This document shows, piece by piece, positions 35,394 through 43,594 of a stretch of DNA of 64,000 nt. The notes below the pieces were generated by a model that worked only from the letters and a program-made list of their open reading frames with translations, did not search any database and was not told the origin of the DNA. The position numbers and the translations under genes were made by a program. This DNA comes from Nocardioides oceani (lineage in GTDB: Bacteria; Actinomycetota; Actinomycetes; Propionibacteriales; Nocardioidaceae): the NCBI RefSeq assembly GCF_030412965.1, contig NZ_JAUHJQ010000008.1, positions 1 through 64,000 of the forward strand, read 5' to 3'. The first letter of the stretch is position 1. Each line of letters begins with the position of its first letter.

Positions 35394-35915
35394 CTAGCCC
35401 CGCCCGACGAAGAACGCGACGACGGAGGCGGAGGCGTCGGCGAGGTCCTCCCAGTCGCCGTCGTAGGAGAGCACGGTGGTGGCGGAGGTGGGGTAGCCGA
35501 GGGCGAGCTGGTTGCCGGCCTCGTCGTCGCCCTCGCCGTCGTCGAGCAGCTGGGCGAGGGTGGCGACGGTGGGGTTGTGGCCGACGACGACGAGCGTGCG
35601 CACGTCGTCGGGCACGGCGCGGACGAGGTCGAGCGCGGTCTCGGGGCCGGCGGCGTACAGGGTCTCGTCGACGTCCGGCTCGAGGTCCCAGCCGGCGGCG
35701 TCGGCGATGTCGTCCCAGGTCTGGACGGTGCGGACCGCGGCCGAGACGAGCGCGTGGTCGGGCACGATCCCGCGCTCGGCGAGCCACGCGCCGACGGCTG
35801 CGGCGTCGCCGTGCCCGCGCTCGGCGAGCCGACGCTCGCTGTCGGTCGGTCCGTCCGCCTCGGCCTTCGCGTGCCGCACGACCACCAGCGTCCGGGTGCC
35901 CTCGTCCTCGCTCAC
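35394..35915 (-). CDS. sixA: SixA-type phosphohistidine phosphatase
   Basis: This 173-residue histidine phosphatase has the phosphoacceptor motif VVVRHAKAE (the RHG variant RHA of the SixA group), the LAERG segment and the second catalytic histidine in VVVGHNPTV. SixA enzymes remove phosphate from histidines of phosphotransferase proteins; the target here is unknown. It starts with GTG, 18 bases downstream of the fabI stop, so it probably rides on the fabG-fabI transcript. Confidence 0.85.
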   Translation of the reverse strand: MSEDEGTRTLVVVRHAKAEADGPTDSERRLAERGHGDAAAVGAWLAERGIVPDHALVSAAVRTVQTWDDIADAAGWDLEPDVDETLYAAGPETALDLVRAVPDDVRTLVVVGHNPTVATLAQLLDDGEGDDEAGNQLALGYPTSATTVLSYDGDWEDLADASASVVAFFVGRG

Positions 35916-35933
35916 GGGGTCAGTCTTCCAGCC

Positions 35934-36716
35934 TCACGCGCCCATGGCGTGGAAGCCCCCGTCGACGTGCACGATCTCGCCGGTGGTGGCGGGGAAGAAG
36001 TCGGACAGCAGCGCGCACACCGCGCGAGCGGTCGGCTCCTGGTCGGTGTTGTCCCAGCCGAGCGGCGCCCGCGTGCCCCACATGTCCTCGAGGTCGGAGA
36101 AGCCGGGGATCGCCTTGGCCGCGAGCGTGCGCAGCGGCCCGGCGGACACCAGGTTGCAGCGGATCCCCTCGGGGCCGAGGTCGCGAGCGAGGTAGCGCGA
36201 GGTCGACTCGAGCCCGGCCTTCGCCACGCCCATCCAGTCGTACGCCGGCCACGCGACGGTCGCGTCGAACGTCAGCCCGACGACGGATCCCCCGGCGCCC
36301 ATCAGCGGCCGGCACGCGAGCGCCAGCGACTTCAGCGAGTACGCCGACACCTGGACGGCCTGCGCGACGTCCTCCCAGGGGCCGTCGAGGAACCGACCGC
36401 CCAGCAGCGTCTCGGGGTTGCCGTACGCGATCGAGTGGACGACCCCGTCGAGGCCGTCGACGTGCTCGCGGACCACGTCGGGCAGGCGCTCGAGGTGCTC
36501 AGGGTCGGTGACGTCGAGCTCGAGCACGGGCGGCTCGACGGGGAGCCGCTTGGCGATGCGTCGAGTGATGCCGAGCGCCCGGCCGAAGTTGGAGATGAGC
36601 ACCGTGGCGCCCTGCTCCTGGGCGACCTTGGCGGTCGCGAACCCGATCGAGCTGTCCATCGTCACCCCGGCGACGAGGATGCGCTTGCCGGCGAGGATGC
36701 CGGTGCCGTCGGTCAT
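35934..36716 (-). CDS. fabI: Enoyl-ACP reductase (InhA-like)
   Basis: This 260-residue enzyme reduces trans-2-enoyl-ACP in fatty-acid elongation with NADH. Family features: GKRILVAGVTMDSSIGFATAK (divergent cofactor loop with Ser-Ile-Gly-Phe), FDATVAWPAYDWMGVAKAGLE carrying the catalytic Tyr-x6-Lys, and VSAGPLRTLAAKAIPGF. These match mycobacterial InhA more closely than E. coli FabI. The ATG lies one base after the fabG stop; the pair is the same as mabA-inhA in Mycobacterium. Confidence 0.93.
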   Translation of the reverse strand: MTDGTGILAGKRILVAGVTMDSSIGFATAKVAQEQGATVLISNFGRALGITRRIAKRLPVEPPVLELDVTDPEHLERLPDVVREHVDGLDGVVHSIAYGNPETLLGGRFLDGPWEDVAQAVQVSAYSLKSLALACRPLMGAGGSVVGLTFDATVAWPAYDWMGVAKAGLESTSRYLARDLGPEGIRCNLVSAGPLRTLAAKAIPGFSDLEDMWGTRAPLGWDNTDQEPTARAVCALLSDFFPATTGEIVHVDGGFHAMGA

Positions 36717-36717
36717 G

Positions 36718-37455
36718 TCAGTGCCCCATCCCGAGGCCGCCGTCGACCGGGATCACGGCCCCGGTCACGTACCCCGCGTCGTCGGAGGCCAGCCAGGTCA
36801 CCGCGGAGGCGACCTCGGCCGGCACGGCGTAGCGCCCGAGCGGCACCTGCGCCTTGATCGTGTCGCGCTGCTCGTCGGTGAGCACGCCGGTCATGTCGGT
36901 CTCGACGAAGCCGGGCGCCACGACGTTCGTGGTGATCGAGCGGGAGCCCAGCTCGCGGGCCAGCGAGCGCGCCATGCCCACCAGGCCGGCCTTCGAGGCG
37001 GCGTAGTTCGCCTGGCCGGCCGAGCCGAGCAGGCCGACCACCGAGGAGATCAGGATGATCCGGCCGCGCCGCAGCCGCAGCATCCCCTTGGCCGCGCGCT
37101 TGGCGAGCCGGTAGGAACCGGTGAGGTTGGTGTCGATGACCGAGGACCAGTCGTCCTCGCTCATCCGCAGCAGCAGCGTGTCCTGGGTGATGCCGGCGTT
37201 GGCGACGAGCACCTCGACCGGACCGTGCGCGGCCTCGACCTCGGCGAACGCCGCGTCGACGGCGGCGGGGTCGGTCACGTCGCAGCGCACGTCGAGCGCC
37301 CCGTCGGGGGCGCCGCCGCTGCGGGTGGTCACCGCCACCCGGTCGCCCTGGGCCAGGAACGCCTCGGCGATCGCGCGGCCGATGCCGCGGTTGCCGCCGG
37401 TGACGAGCACCGAGCGGCCGGTCGGGGACCCGCCCTGGGGGTCTGTGTCACTCAC
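36718..37455 (-). CDS. fabG: 3-oxoacyl-ACP reductase (MabA-like)
   Basis: This 245-residue SDR has VLVTGGNRGIGRAIAEAF, VANAGITQD, catalytic serine in ISSVVG, YAASK, and the C-terminal VDGGLGMGH. It reduces 3-oxoacyl-ACP before FabI acts. It starts with GTG at 37455 without a clear ribosome site. The prophage-like repressor gene ends 11 bases upstream on the same strand, so the fabG promoter must lie within or beyond the 3' end of that gene (a TACC-TATG-GGTA inverted pair lies at 37477-37488). Confidence 0.92.
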   Translation of the reverse strand: MSDTDPQGGSPTGRSVLVTGGNRGIGRAIAEAFLAQGDRVAVTTRSGGAPDGALDVRCDVTDPAAVDAAFAEVEAAHGPVEVLVANAGITQDTLLLRMSEDDWSSVIDTNLTGSYRLAKRAAKGMLRLRRGRIILISSVVGLLGSAGQANYAASKAGLVGMARSLARELGSRSITTNVVAPGFVETDMTGVLTDEQRDTIKAQVPLGRYAVPAEVASAVTWLASDDAGYVTGAVIPVDGGLGMGH

Positions 37456-37466
37456 GTCCCAGGACG

Positions 37467-37739
37467 CTAGTGATTACCCATAGGTAGTCCCACTTCGCGA
37501 TCAGCCGCGAAGCCGAGGAGGTAGGCAGGGCTCACGGCCAGCGCCGCGGCGACCTGTTCGACCTCGTTGAGCTCGAAGGCTCTGTCCCCGTTGAGTCGCC
37601 GCGAGAGAGAGGGCTGGCTCACGCCGAGCTTCAGCGCGAGCTCGGCCTGCCGGATCCGCTTCTCCCCCATGACGCCTCGCACACGGCGGGCGACTGCATC
37701 CGCCAGGGTCTCGCTCATCGCGTTCGCTTCGCTGGTCAT
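37467..37739 (-). CDS. XRE-family repressor at the prophage edge
   Basis: This protein of about 90 residues has one helix-turn-helix (QAELALKLGVSQPSLSRRL) and little else, like small immunity repressors of actinophages. It is divergent from the Cro-like gene at 37864. I chose ATG 37739 (MTSEANAM); starts at 37754 and 37718 are possible. Its stop is only 11 bases from the host fabG start, so the last codons may be host sequence joined at integration. An inverted repeat CATGCG-N5-CGCATG lies just upstream. Confidence 0.75.
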   Translation of the reverse strand: MTSEANAMSETLADAVARRVRGVMGEKRIRQAELALKLGVSQPSLSRRLNGDRAFELNEVEQVAAALAVSPAYLLGFAADREVGLPMGNH

Positions 37740-37751
37740 GCCCGAACAGTA

Positions 37752-37768
37752 CATGCGATACGCGCATG
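37752..37768. promoter_or_regulatory. Inverted repeat, candidate repressor operator
   Basis: CATGCG, ATACG, CGCATG is a 6-5-6 perfect inverted repeat 13 bases before the chosen repressor start. The 17-base size suits an XRE dimer. It lies between the two divergent regulator genes where an autoregulatory site is expected. Whether additional copies lie elsewhere in the prophage was not found by eye. Confidence 0.5.
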
Positions 37769-37827
37769 CGGTAAACGACTGCTGCCGGGTTCACCGATCT
37801 TTCGACACGCCGATTCGACTCACAGTC

Positions 37828-37857
37828 TTGTAATTCATGCAGATCCTGAATAAGAAT
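37828..37857 (+). promoter_or_regulatory. Candidate early rightward promoter, probably leaderless
   Basis: TTGTAA (37828-37833) and TAAGAAT (37851-37857) are 17 bases apart in an unusually AT-rich patch. Transcription would start about 37864, at the ATG of the Cro-like gene itself, so the message would be leaderless, which is common in actinobacteria. This would be the main early promoter. Confidence 0.5.
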
Positions 37858-37863
37858 GTGTGC

Positions 37864-38103
37864 ATGACGCATTCCCAGCAGCGCACCAGCGTCGTCGCAG
37901 CGAACGTGAGGGCGGAGGCCGCTCGGCGCAACCAGCGCCAAGTCGACCTCGCCGCCGTCCTTGGCGTCACCCAGCCCGCGATCAGCCGCCGCCTCGCGGG
38001 GGAGATCGAGTTCTCCGTCGCCGAGCTCCAGGCCATCGCCACCCACCTCGGGGTGTCCACCGCGCTCCTCCTCGGTGAGGAGTCCGTCGCGGCCGCCTCC
38101 TGA
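37864..38103 (+). CDS. XRE-family Cro-like regulator
   Basis: This 79-residue protein is essentially one helix-turn-helix domain (RQVDLAAVLGVTQPAISRRLAGEIEFSVAELQAIA). It is the first gene of the rightward early operon and divergent from the repressor, the usual Cro position. The recognition helices of the two proteins (SQPSLSRRL and TQPAISRRL) are alike, so both may bind overlapping sites. I favour ATG 37864 over 37837 because of the promoter position. Confidence 0.78.
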   Translation: MTHSQQRTSVVAANVRAEAARRNQRQVDLAAVLGVTQPAISRRLAGEIEFSVAELQAIATHLGVSTALLLGEESVAAAS

Positions 38104-38181
38104 CGGCCACCCACCCGCCCACTTCCCAGCAGGGGTCGCCCCGTCGCGACCTCTACCGAACGCGCCCGAAGGAGCCCGACC

Positions 38182-38838
38182 GTGATCGCCGAAGCCGCGC
38201 TGCACGCCGCTGGCCCCGACGCCGTCCTGGTGGCGCGCCCTACCGGTGTGGCCCACATCTACACCGGCCCCCTGACCCCGGGCGGCAGCGTTCCTCGTCG
38301 CTGCCGTCCGGCCTGCGGCGCCCACACGCGGCGGCTGACGGTCATCCCTTCGTCCGAGCGCCGATCATCGCTCGACCCGTCGACCGCCATCACCGTGTGC
38401 GCCCGCTGCTCGGCGCGCCTGTCCCGCCAGATGCGGGACCGGCGCGCCGAGCCCAACCCTGTCACCGCCACCGACTACCGCAACACCTACGGCGACCTCA
38501 CCCGCCGCGACCTGTGGGCCGACGCCGTCATGGCCGAGACGCTCGAAGAGATCGAAGCCGTCGCCCACCTCTCTCTCGTCCTGCTCGGCCACCCCGCCTG
38601 CGAGCAGCCGCTGCCCGTCGCGCACGTCGAGACCCAGCCGGCCCGGACCCTCACGCAGCTCATCGGCCACATCCGCGAGCGGCTCGCCGACTACCCGAAC
38701 CGCGACCGCAGCGAGGCGTTCCACGCCCTCGTCGCCACCGGCTACGCCCAGACCCGCGCCGAGCGCCACCAGCTCTGGCAGGACCGCGAGCAGCGCATCG
38801 CACGCCTCGGCATCAACAACGCCACCGCCCGTCCCTGA
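38182..38838 (+). CDS. Phage early protein of unknown function
   Basis: This 218-residue protein is not recognised. It has CRPACGAHTRRL and CARCSARLSRQM, four cysteines in two CxxC pairs that could bind zinc (residues about 40-85), then a helical half. GTG start with AAGGAG eight bases before it. Second gene of the rightward early region, 78 bases after the Cro-like gene. Confidence 0.7.
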   Translation: MIAEAALHAAGPDAVLVARPTGVAHIYTGPLTPGGSVPRRCRPACGAHTRRLTVIPSSERRSSLDPSTAITVCARCSARLSRQMRDRRAEPNPVTATDYRNTYGDLTRRDLWADAVMAETLEEIEAVAHLSLVLLGHPACEQPLPVAHVETQPARTLTQLIGHIRERLADYPNRDRSEAFHALVATGYAQTRAERHQLWQDREQRIARLGINNATARP

Positions 38839-38874
38839 CATCACGCACCACCCGAACCCCGGAGGAGCAGACCC

Positions 38875-39111
38875 GTGCAGCACCCCGAGACCTACCAGCC
38901 CAAGCACCGCGCCACCGGCGCCGCCGCCGAAGGCGACCCCACCGTCCAGTACGCCGGCCGCCACAACCGCCGCGCCTGGGCACCCAGCGACGTCCAGCGC
39001 GTGCTCGACAACATCGACACCGCGCTCGCCCCGCAGGCACTCGCCGGCGAGCGGAAGCGGCAGGGCTCCCGCCGCTTCGTCCTCGACCGGCTCGTCAGGG
39101 CGCAGGCATGA
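38875..39111 (+). CDS. Small phage protein, unknown
   Basis: This protein has 78 residues, basic, with no recognised domain. GTG start after GGAGGAG. The C-terminal half (SDVQRVLDNIDTALA...RFVLDRLVRAQA) is probably helical. It overlaps the next gene by four bases. Confidence 0.65.
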   Translation: MQHPETYQPKHRATGAAAEGDPTVQYAGRHNRRAWAPSDVQRVLDNIDTALAPQALAGERKRQGSRRFVLDRLVRAQA

Positions 39112-39491
39112 GCACCGCGACCGTCGAGGCACTCGACCTCCCGACCGTCCGGCAGCGCATCGCCGAAGCCCGCGCTGCGCGCGACGCCGGCATGGCACAG
39201 GCCACCGACAACGCCTCCGACTGGGACAAGGCGCTCATCGACCAGGCCATCGGGTTCTTCGCGCAGACCCTCCAGCCCTTCTCGGCCAACGACATCCGGC
39301 CGCTGCTGCCCGCCGACGTGAACTGCCGCGGCCTGATGGGTGCGCAGTTCTCCGCGGCGTACACCCGCGGCGAGATCCAGCCCGTCGGGGACCTCCCCTC
39401 ACACAAGAAGAACACCCACTGCAAGCGGATCAACGTCTGGATCAGCGCGTCCGTCGTCGACCTCGACGACGCCGGGTCGGACGGCGCCTGA
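39108..39491 (+). CDS. Small phage protein, unknown
   Basis: This protein has 127 residues. The middle reads FSANDIRPLLPADVNCRGLMGAQFSAA, which looks like a winged-helix segment deciding between gene states, and ends with INVWISASVV; similar short proteins occur in early regions of actinophages. Function unknown. The ATG overlaps the previous stop, and its own stop shares one base with the next ATG. Confidence 0.65.
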   Translation: MSTATVEALDLPTVRQRIAEARAARDAGMAQATDNASDWDKALIDQAIGFFAQTLQPFSANDIRPLLPADVNCRGLMGAQFSAAYTRGEIQPVGDLPSHKKNTHCKRINVWISASVVDLDDAGSDGA

Positions 39492-39739
39492 TGCGTGCCC
39501 TCGCCGCCGCGGCCACCGACGCCGCCCGCCACGAGCAGCAGACCGCGTACATGATCTTCATCGCCGGCGGGTTGCTGATGGTCGCGCTGATGTGCGCACA
39601 CGCCGCCTGGGACGCCGCCCGCGACAACCGCCGCCGTGGACTTCGCCGCCCGCCGCGCCCCCGCCGCGTGCCCGGGATGGACGTCACCGCGACCGAGCGT
39701 GCCGCCCACCTCCGCACCGTGCTGCGGAGCCGGCGATGA
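39491..39739 (+). CDS. Small single-pass membrane protein
   Basis: This protein has 82 residues with one membrane helix ([21 protein letters not shown], residues about 20-40, preceded by few charges and followed by [16 protein letters not shown]). The positive tail predicts a cytoplasmic C-terminus. Its role in the prophage is unknown. Confidence 0.65.
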   Translation: MRALAAAATDAARHEQQTAYMIFIAGGLLMVALMCAHAAWDAARDNRRRGLRRPPRPRRVPGMDVTATERAAHLRTVLRSRR

Positions 39740-40251
39740 ACGTCGGCCAGCTGCGCGCGCAGCTCGCCGAGCACCCCGACTACCGGCCTGTCCGCTTCGC
39801 GTTCACCCCGCGGGTGCAGGTCGACCTCTCGACCGCCGCCGACGACGGCCTGAGCCGGTTCGTCGACGTGCCCATCGTCCTCGCCGGCGGCGACGACGTG
39901 TACGACGCGCTCGACGTCGGCCACGTCGAGCTCGGTGGCCCGCTCGGCGTCCCCACCGTCGACCTCCACGCCGACGACGACCAGGACGACCTCGTCCCAC
40001 AGATCGACATCTTCTGGTGGGACGCCCAGCGCGACGACTACATCAGCGACCTCGTCAGCGCCGCCGTCGCTCCCGCGCCCCTTGGGCAGGACCTCCTCGA
40101 CTACCTGCGAGGCACCGCCGACCAGCTCCGGCCCGCCCACCCCGGCATCGCGAACCTCCTCACCGACCTCGCCGCCGCGGTCCGCAACACCCAGCACCGG
40201 CTCGCGCTCGCAGCCGGCCCCACCGACACCGACAGCGAGGACGACGAATGA
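39736..40251 (+). CDS. Phage protein, unknown, acidic
   Basis: This protein has 171 residues with many aspartates ([16 protein letters not shown] and a DSEDDE end). It has no recognised fold and no cysteines. It is coupled on both sides by 4-base overlaps, and precedes the clamp-like gene. Confidence 0.65.
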   Translation: MNVGQLRAQLAEHPDYRPVRFAFTPRVQVDLSTAADDGLSRFVDVPIVLAGGDDVYDALDVGHVELGGPLGVPTVDLHADDDQDDLVPQIDIFWWDAQRDDYISDLVSAAVAPAPLGQDLLDYLRGTADQLRPAHPGIANLLTDLAAAVRNTQHRLALAAGPTDTDSEDDE

Positions 40252-41585
40252 GGTTCGACGGACCCAGCCTGGCCCACGCCTGGCTCGCCGTGGCCAACGC
40301 CGCGGCGACCGACAAGAAGGCCCCCGCGCCGCTCTACAAGGCCATCACCATCGAGGAGCACCTGCACGGCGTCCGACTCCTCGCCACCGACGGCTTCCTG
40401 CTGCTCGGCGCGTTCGTGCCCGACCTCGACAGCTACTACGACACCGGCGACGGGCCCGCCCTGTCCGAGCCCGCCGACCGCATCGTCGTCAGCGCCGACC
40501 CCGACGGCCGCGCGAAGTCGCTCCTCGGGTACGTCATCGCGCTCGCCGCCCGCCACACCGACGCCGAGCTGGAGTACACCCCGGGCGACGTGCAGGTCGA
40601 GATCGACTTCGACGTCCGGATCCCGCCCGGCGCCGGCGACGACGTCGCGCTGGAGGGCCTCGAGCCGACGTACACCCTCATCAAGGTCCCCGACGTCGAG
40701 CGGGTGTACCTCCCGGTCGTCGGGCAGCCCTCACCGATCCCCGGCACCTGGCGGAAGGTCACCGCCGACTTCGAGCTGGTGTCGACCGACGCGATCAGCC
40801 TCAACCCCGAGTTCCTGGAGCGGATCGCGAAGGTCCGCAAGCACGCCTTCGGCCCACTCACCTGGCACTTCGGCGGCGCAGGCAAGGCCGCCTCGATCGA
40901 CTGGGAGCAGTCCGAGCCCCACGTCCGTGGCTTCGTCGTCCCGATCAAGGAGCTCACCGACGACGAGCAGCGCGCCCGCGCCGACCAGGCCGCGATCGAC
41001 GACCCGCCCGAGACCCTGGAGTGCCCGTACTGCGACTGGTCCCTCGTGGTGTCCGAGGTCGACGCCGACGCCTCGCTGTCCGACGCCGTGCGCCACGTCC
41101 GGTCCCAGCACGACCACGACGCCGAGCAGGCGCTCCGCGCGCTCCACGGCCTACCGATCGACGTCGACCCCGACGACGAGACCGCCGCGATCGACCAGCT
41201 CGCCGACGACATGGCACGCACGGCGATCGCGGACAGCGGTCTCGGGTCGTCGCTCCGCCCCGGCGAGGGCATCAGCGTGACCGTCGAGGGCGACGGGCCG
41301 CTCGCTCGCGGCCTCCGCGCGGTCCTCAACGACACCAGCGACGTCGACCTCGTCCGCGAGGCCGCCGAGCTCGTGGTCACCACGCAGTTCGGCTCCACCT
41401 CGATGCTCCAGCGCAAGCTCCGCGTCGGGTTCGTGAAGGCCGGCTCGCTGATGGACCAGCTCGAGGAGCACGGCTTCGTCGGCCCCGCCCAGGGATCGAA
41501 GTCCCGCGACGTGCTCGTGAAGTTCCCCGAGATGCGCGACGCGATCGACGCCGCCTGGCCTCGCACCCCGGCTGGCTCCCGATGA
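40248..41585 (+). CDS. Sliding-clamp-like protein fused to zinc finger and FtsK-gamma domain
   Basis: This protein has 445 residues in three parts. Residues 1 to about 235 resemble phage DnaN-like sliding clamps ([56 protein letters not shown]). A C2H2-like finger follows: C259, C262, H283, H288. Residues about 367-427 match the FtsK gamma winged helix, with [19 protein letters not shown], then [20 protein letters not shown] and a SKSRDVLV end. In FtsK that domain reads oriented chromosome sequences. Having it on a clamp rather than on a motor is unusual. It is embedded in the early operon with overlaps on both sides. Confidence 0.7.
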   Translation: MRFDGPSLAHAWLAVANAAATDKKAPAPLYKAITIEEHLHGVRLLATDGFLLLGAFVPDLDSYYDTGDGPALSEPADRIVVSADPDGRAKSLLGYVIALAARHTDAELEYTPGDVQVEIDFDVRIPPGAGDDVALEGLEPTYTLIKVPDVERVYLPVVGQPSPIPGTWRKVTADFELVSTDAISLNPEFLERIAKVRKHAFGPLTWHFGGAGKAASIDWEQSEPHVRGFVVPIKELTDDEQRARADQAAIDDPPETLECPYCDWSLVVSEVDADASLSDAVRHVRSQHDHDAEQALRALHGLPIDVDPDDETAAIDQLADDMARTAIADSGLGSSLRPGEGISVTVEGDGPLARGLRAVLNDTSDVDLVREAAELVVTTQFGSTSMLQRKLRVGFVKAGSLMDQLEEHGFVGPAQGSKSRDVLVKFPEMRDAIDAAWPRTPAGSR

Positions 41586-42217
41586 GCGCCCCGGACACCG
41601 CCCGGCTCCGGGAGCTCGCGACCACGCTCCGTGACGACTACCAGCTCCGCGGCCGCTGGCGCTGGTCCGGCAACCTCGACGGCCACGCCAACGTCTTCCT
41701 GAGCACCGTCGGCGGCGGCCTGATGTACGTCCTCGGCCAGACCCGCAAGGGGATGCAGAGCGCGCAGCCCGTGTTCCCCGTCAAGGACGACGACTCCCGC
41801 TGGGCGCACCTCGCACACGCCGACGAGATCCCAGTCTTCGAGGTCTGCCCGACCGCCACCGACCGGCGGGACCCGCGGGTCTACCGCGGCGACATCGTCG
41901 GGTTCCGCTCGCCCGTGGCCGACTACCTCGCCGCCGTCGACGCGGAGACCGTTCTGGCCCTCCTCGACCGGATCGACGAACTCGAGGCGCGTACTGCCGA
42001 CGAGCGGTGGAACACCGCCGTCGACTGGCTGCTCAACCACCGCGCGACCGTCGACGAGCAGCCCATCTTCTGGGCGTTCGTCGACGGCCTCATCTCCGAG
42101 GAGGAGATGCGCAACGAGGCGCCCGCCGACATGGATCCCGACGGCGTCCTCCACCGCAACCTCGTCGAGGTCATCAACGAGCGCCGGAAGGCAGCAGAGG
42201 AGGCGGACCGTGTCTGA
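41582..42217 (+). CDS. Ea22-like phage protein
   Basis: This 211-residue protein has the segment [26 protein letters not shown] (from about residue 108), whose [15 protein letters not shown] core is the hallmark of Ead/Ea22-like proteins of temperate phages. N-terminal residues 15-90 ([17 protein letters not shown]...VFEVCPTA) match the same family. Function unknown. It overlaps the methyltransferase start by eight bases. Confidence 0.7.
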   Translation: MSAPDTARLRELATTLRDDYQLRGRWRWSGNLDGHANVFLSTVGGGLMYVLGQTRKGMQSAQPVFPVKDDDSRWAHLAHADEIPVFEVCPTATDRRDPRVYRGDIVGFRSPVADYLAAVDAETVLALLDRIDELEARTADERWNTAVDWLLNHRATVDEQPIFWAFVDGLISEEEMRNEAPADMDPDGVLHRNLVEVINERRKAAEEADRV

Positions 42218-42950
42218 GCACTCTGGCGAGATCGATCTGGCGGTCGCGCCGTACTACCAGGACGACGCGGTGACGCTGTACCACGGCGACGCGCACGAGC
42301 TGCTGCCCCGCCTCGGGGCCCAAGCCGTCGACTGCGTCATCACCGACCCGCCCTACACCGAGCGCACGCATGGCATGGCGAAGACGAACAAGGGCGCCGG
42401 CCACGGAGTCAAGGCGATCGGGTTCGCCGCGTTCACGGACGAGACCCTCATGGCTGCCCTGGCCGAGTGCGGACGGGTCACCCGCCGCTGGGTCGTGGCC
42501 TCCCTGGACTACGCCCACGCCTTCGGGTTCGACGCGCACCCGCCTGCGGGACTCCGTTCCCTGCGCGTGGGCGTCTGGGTCAAGCCCAACCCCATGCCGC
42601 AGATCAGCGCCGACCGACCAGGGCAGGGCTGGGAAGCGATCCTCTTCCTGCACCGCGCCGACGAGAAGCCCCGCTGGAACGGCGGCGGCCGGGCCTGGGT
42701 CTGGACGCACCCCGTGGTGCAGAACACCGGCCACCCGACCTCGAAGCCGCTGCCGATGGTGGCCGACTGGGTCCGCCTCTTCACCGAGCCCGGCGACCTG
42801 GTCCTCGACCCCTACGCCGGCTCCGGCACGACCCTCCGAGCCGCGAAGGACGAGGGGCGACGAGCGATCGGCATCGAGCTCGATGAGCGCTACTGCGAGC
42901 TGGCGGCCAAGCGGCTCAGCCAGGACACCCTGTTTGGAGGCGTGGCATGA
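42210..42950 (+). CDS. Phage DNA methyltransferase, beta class (N6-adenine or N4-cytosine)
   Basis: This 246-residue enzyme has catalytic DPPY at residues 46-49 and, much later, the SAM site LDPYAGSGTT at 199-208. That order defines the beta class, with the target-recognition region between. No restriction nuclease is adjacent, so it is probably an orphan methylase that protects phage DNA or regulates it. The GTG start is followed 14 bases later by TGGCGAG, one of the start-proximal motifs seen in neighbouring genes. Confidence 0.88.
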   Translation: MSEHSGEIDLAVAPYYQDDAVTLYHGDAHELLPRLGAQAVDCVITDPPYTERTHGMAKTNKGAGHGVKAIGFAAFTDETLMAALAECGRVTRRWVVASLDYAHAFGFDAHPPAGLRSLRVGVWVKPNPMPQISADRPGQGWEAILFLHRADEKPRWNGGGRAWVWTHPVVQNTGHPTSKPLPMVADWVRLFTEPGDLVLDPYAGSGTTLRAAKDEGRRAIGIELDERYCELAAKRLSQDTLFGGVA

Positions 42951-43165
42951 CCGACAAGACCGATCAGAAAACGGCACATTCGGGCGAGATTGAGCCGTTT
43001 GAAGCCGGCTTTGAGCAGGGCCACCAGCAGGCGATGGAGGACATCGAGGCCATCAAGCGCGAGGCGTGGGACGAGGGCGCCGCGTTCGGCATCAAGGTCC
43101 ACGGGGGCGAGATCGAGTCCGTCTACGCCTTCAACCCGTACCGACAGGAGGGGTTCGATGACTGA
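42947..43165 (+). CDS. Small phage protein with start-proximal GE motif
   Basis: This 72-residue protein is not recognised. It is mostly charged helix (FEQGHQQAMEDIEAIKREAW). The motif GGGCGAG lies at 42982-42988, encoding Gly-Glu. The end, GFDD, overlaps the next ATG by eight bases through the shared sequence GATGACTGA. Confidence 0.65.
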   Translation: MTDKTDQKTAHSGEIEPFEAGFEQGHQQAMEDIEAIKREAWDEGAAFGIKVHGGEIESVYAFNPYRQEGFDD

Positions 43166-43394
43166 GCGCATGGGCGAGAAAGTGCCGAGCACCGCAGGAG
43201 CGGCGCGGCTCCCGTCCTGGCTCGCAGCGTGCGAGGCCACGGATGAGGGCTGGGTCTGTACCGCGATCCGAGGGCACGACGGACCCCACAAGGGCTACCG
43301 AGAGGCCACCGTCATGCACGAGTGGGCGAACGCCGCGGCGTTCGGCGACCACATCAGTCCGCCCGCCTCGACGGGGGGTGTCAACGGTGCCTGA
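43158..43394 (+). CDS. Small phage protein with GE motif, 3' end duplicated
   Basis: This protein has 78 residues with two cysteines. Its core resembles short phage proteins with WVCTAIRGHDGPHKGYRE. GGGCGAG lies at 43172-43178. The last part, PPASTGGVNGA, is encoded by DNA that is repeated exactly at the end of the gene at 43574-43882, though the rest of the two proteins differs. The stop overlaps the next GTG by eight bases. Confidence 0.65.
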   Translation: MTERMGEKVPSTAGAARLPSWLAACEATDEGWVCTAIRGHDGPHKGYREATVMHEWANAAAFGDHISPPASTGGVNGA

Positions 43395-43594
43395 GGTCAA
43401 GCCCGGCGACCACGTCGCCGTCGCCCACGACTGCACGACGGACTTCGGAACCGTCCGCCACGACAGCCCGGTCCTCGTGACCAGCGTCCGGCCAGACGCC
43501 GTGATCCCGCACGTCCGCGGCGTGCGCTGCGACGGCACCCAGATCGAGTGGAGCTTCGCCGAGGAGGAGTCCGATGACTGAGCAGAGGGGCGAG
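43360..43594 (+). repeat. 235-bp direct repeat, copy 1
   Basis: Bases 43360-43594 recur as 43848-44082, a shift of 488 bases, with no mismatch seen by eye. The unit covers the 3' end of one gene, the entire 64-codon gene at 43387, and the first codons of the next gene through its GGGCGAG motif. Identity at silent positions means the duplication is recent. Confidence 0.9.
43387..43581 (+). CDS. 64-residue phage protein, first of two identical copies
   Basis: This protein is not recognised. The pattern VKPGDHVAVAHDC...VRHDSPVLVTSV...DGTQIEWSFAEEESDD looks like a small beta-barrel of SH3 or KOW size. An identical protein is encoded at 43875-44069. GTG start inside the preceding gene's end; its own stop overlaps the next ATG by eight bases (GATGACTGA). 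Confidence 0.65.
   Translation: MPEVKPGDHVAVAHDCTTDFGTVRHDSPVLVTSVRPDAVIPHVRGVRCDGTQIEWSFAEEESDD

Noticed and set aside
37740..37863. tRNA gene as attachment site
   Set aside because: The AT-rich stretch has GATTCGACTC but no cloverleaf arms can be formed.
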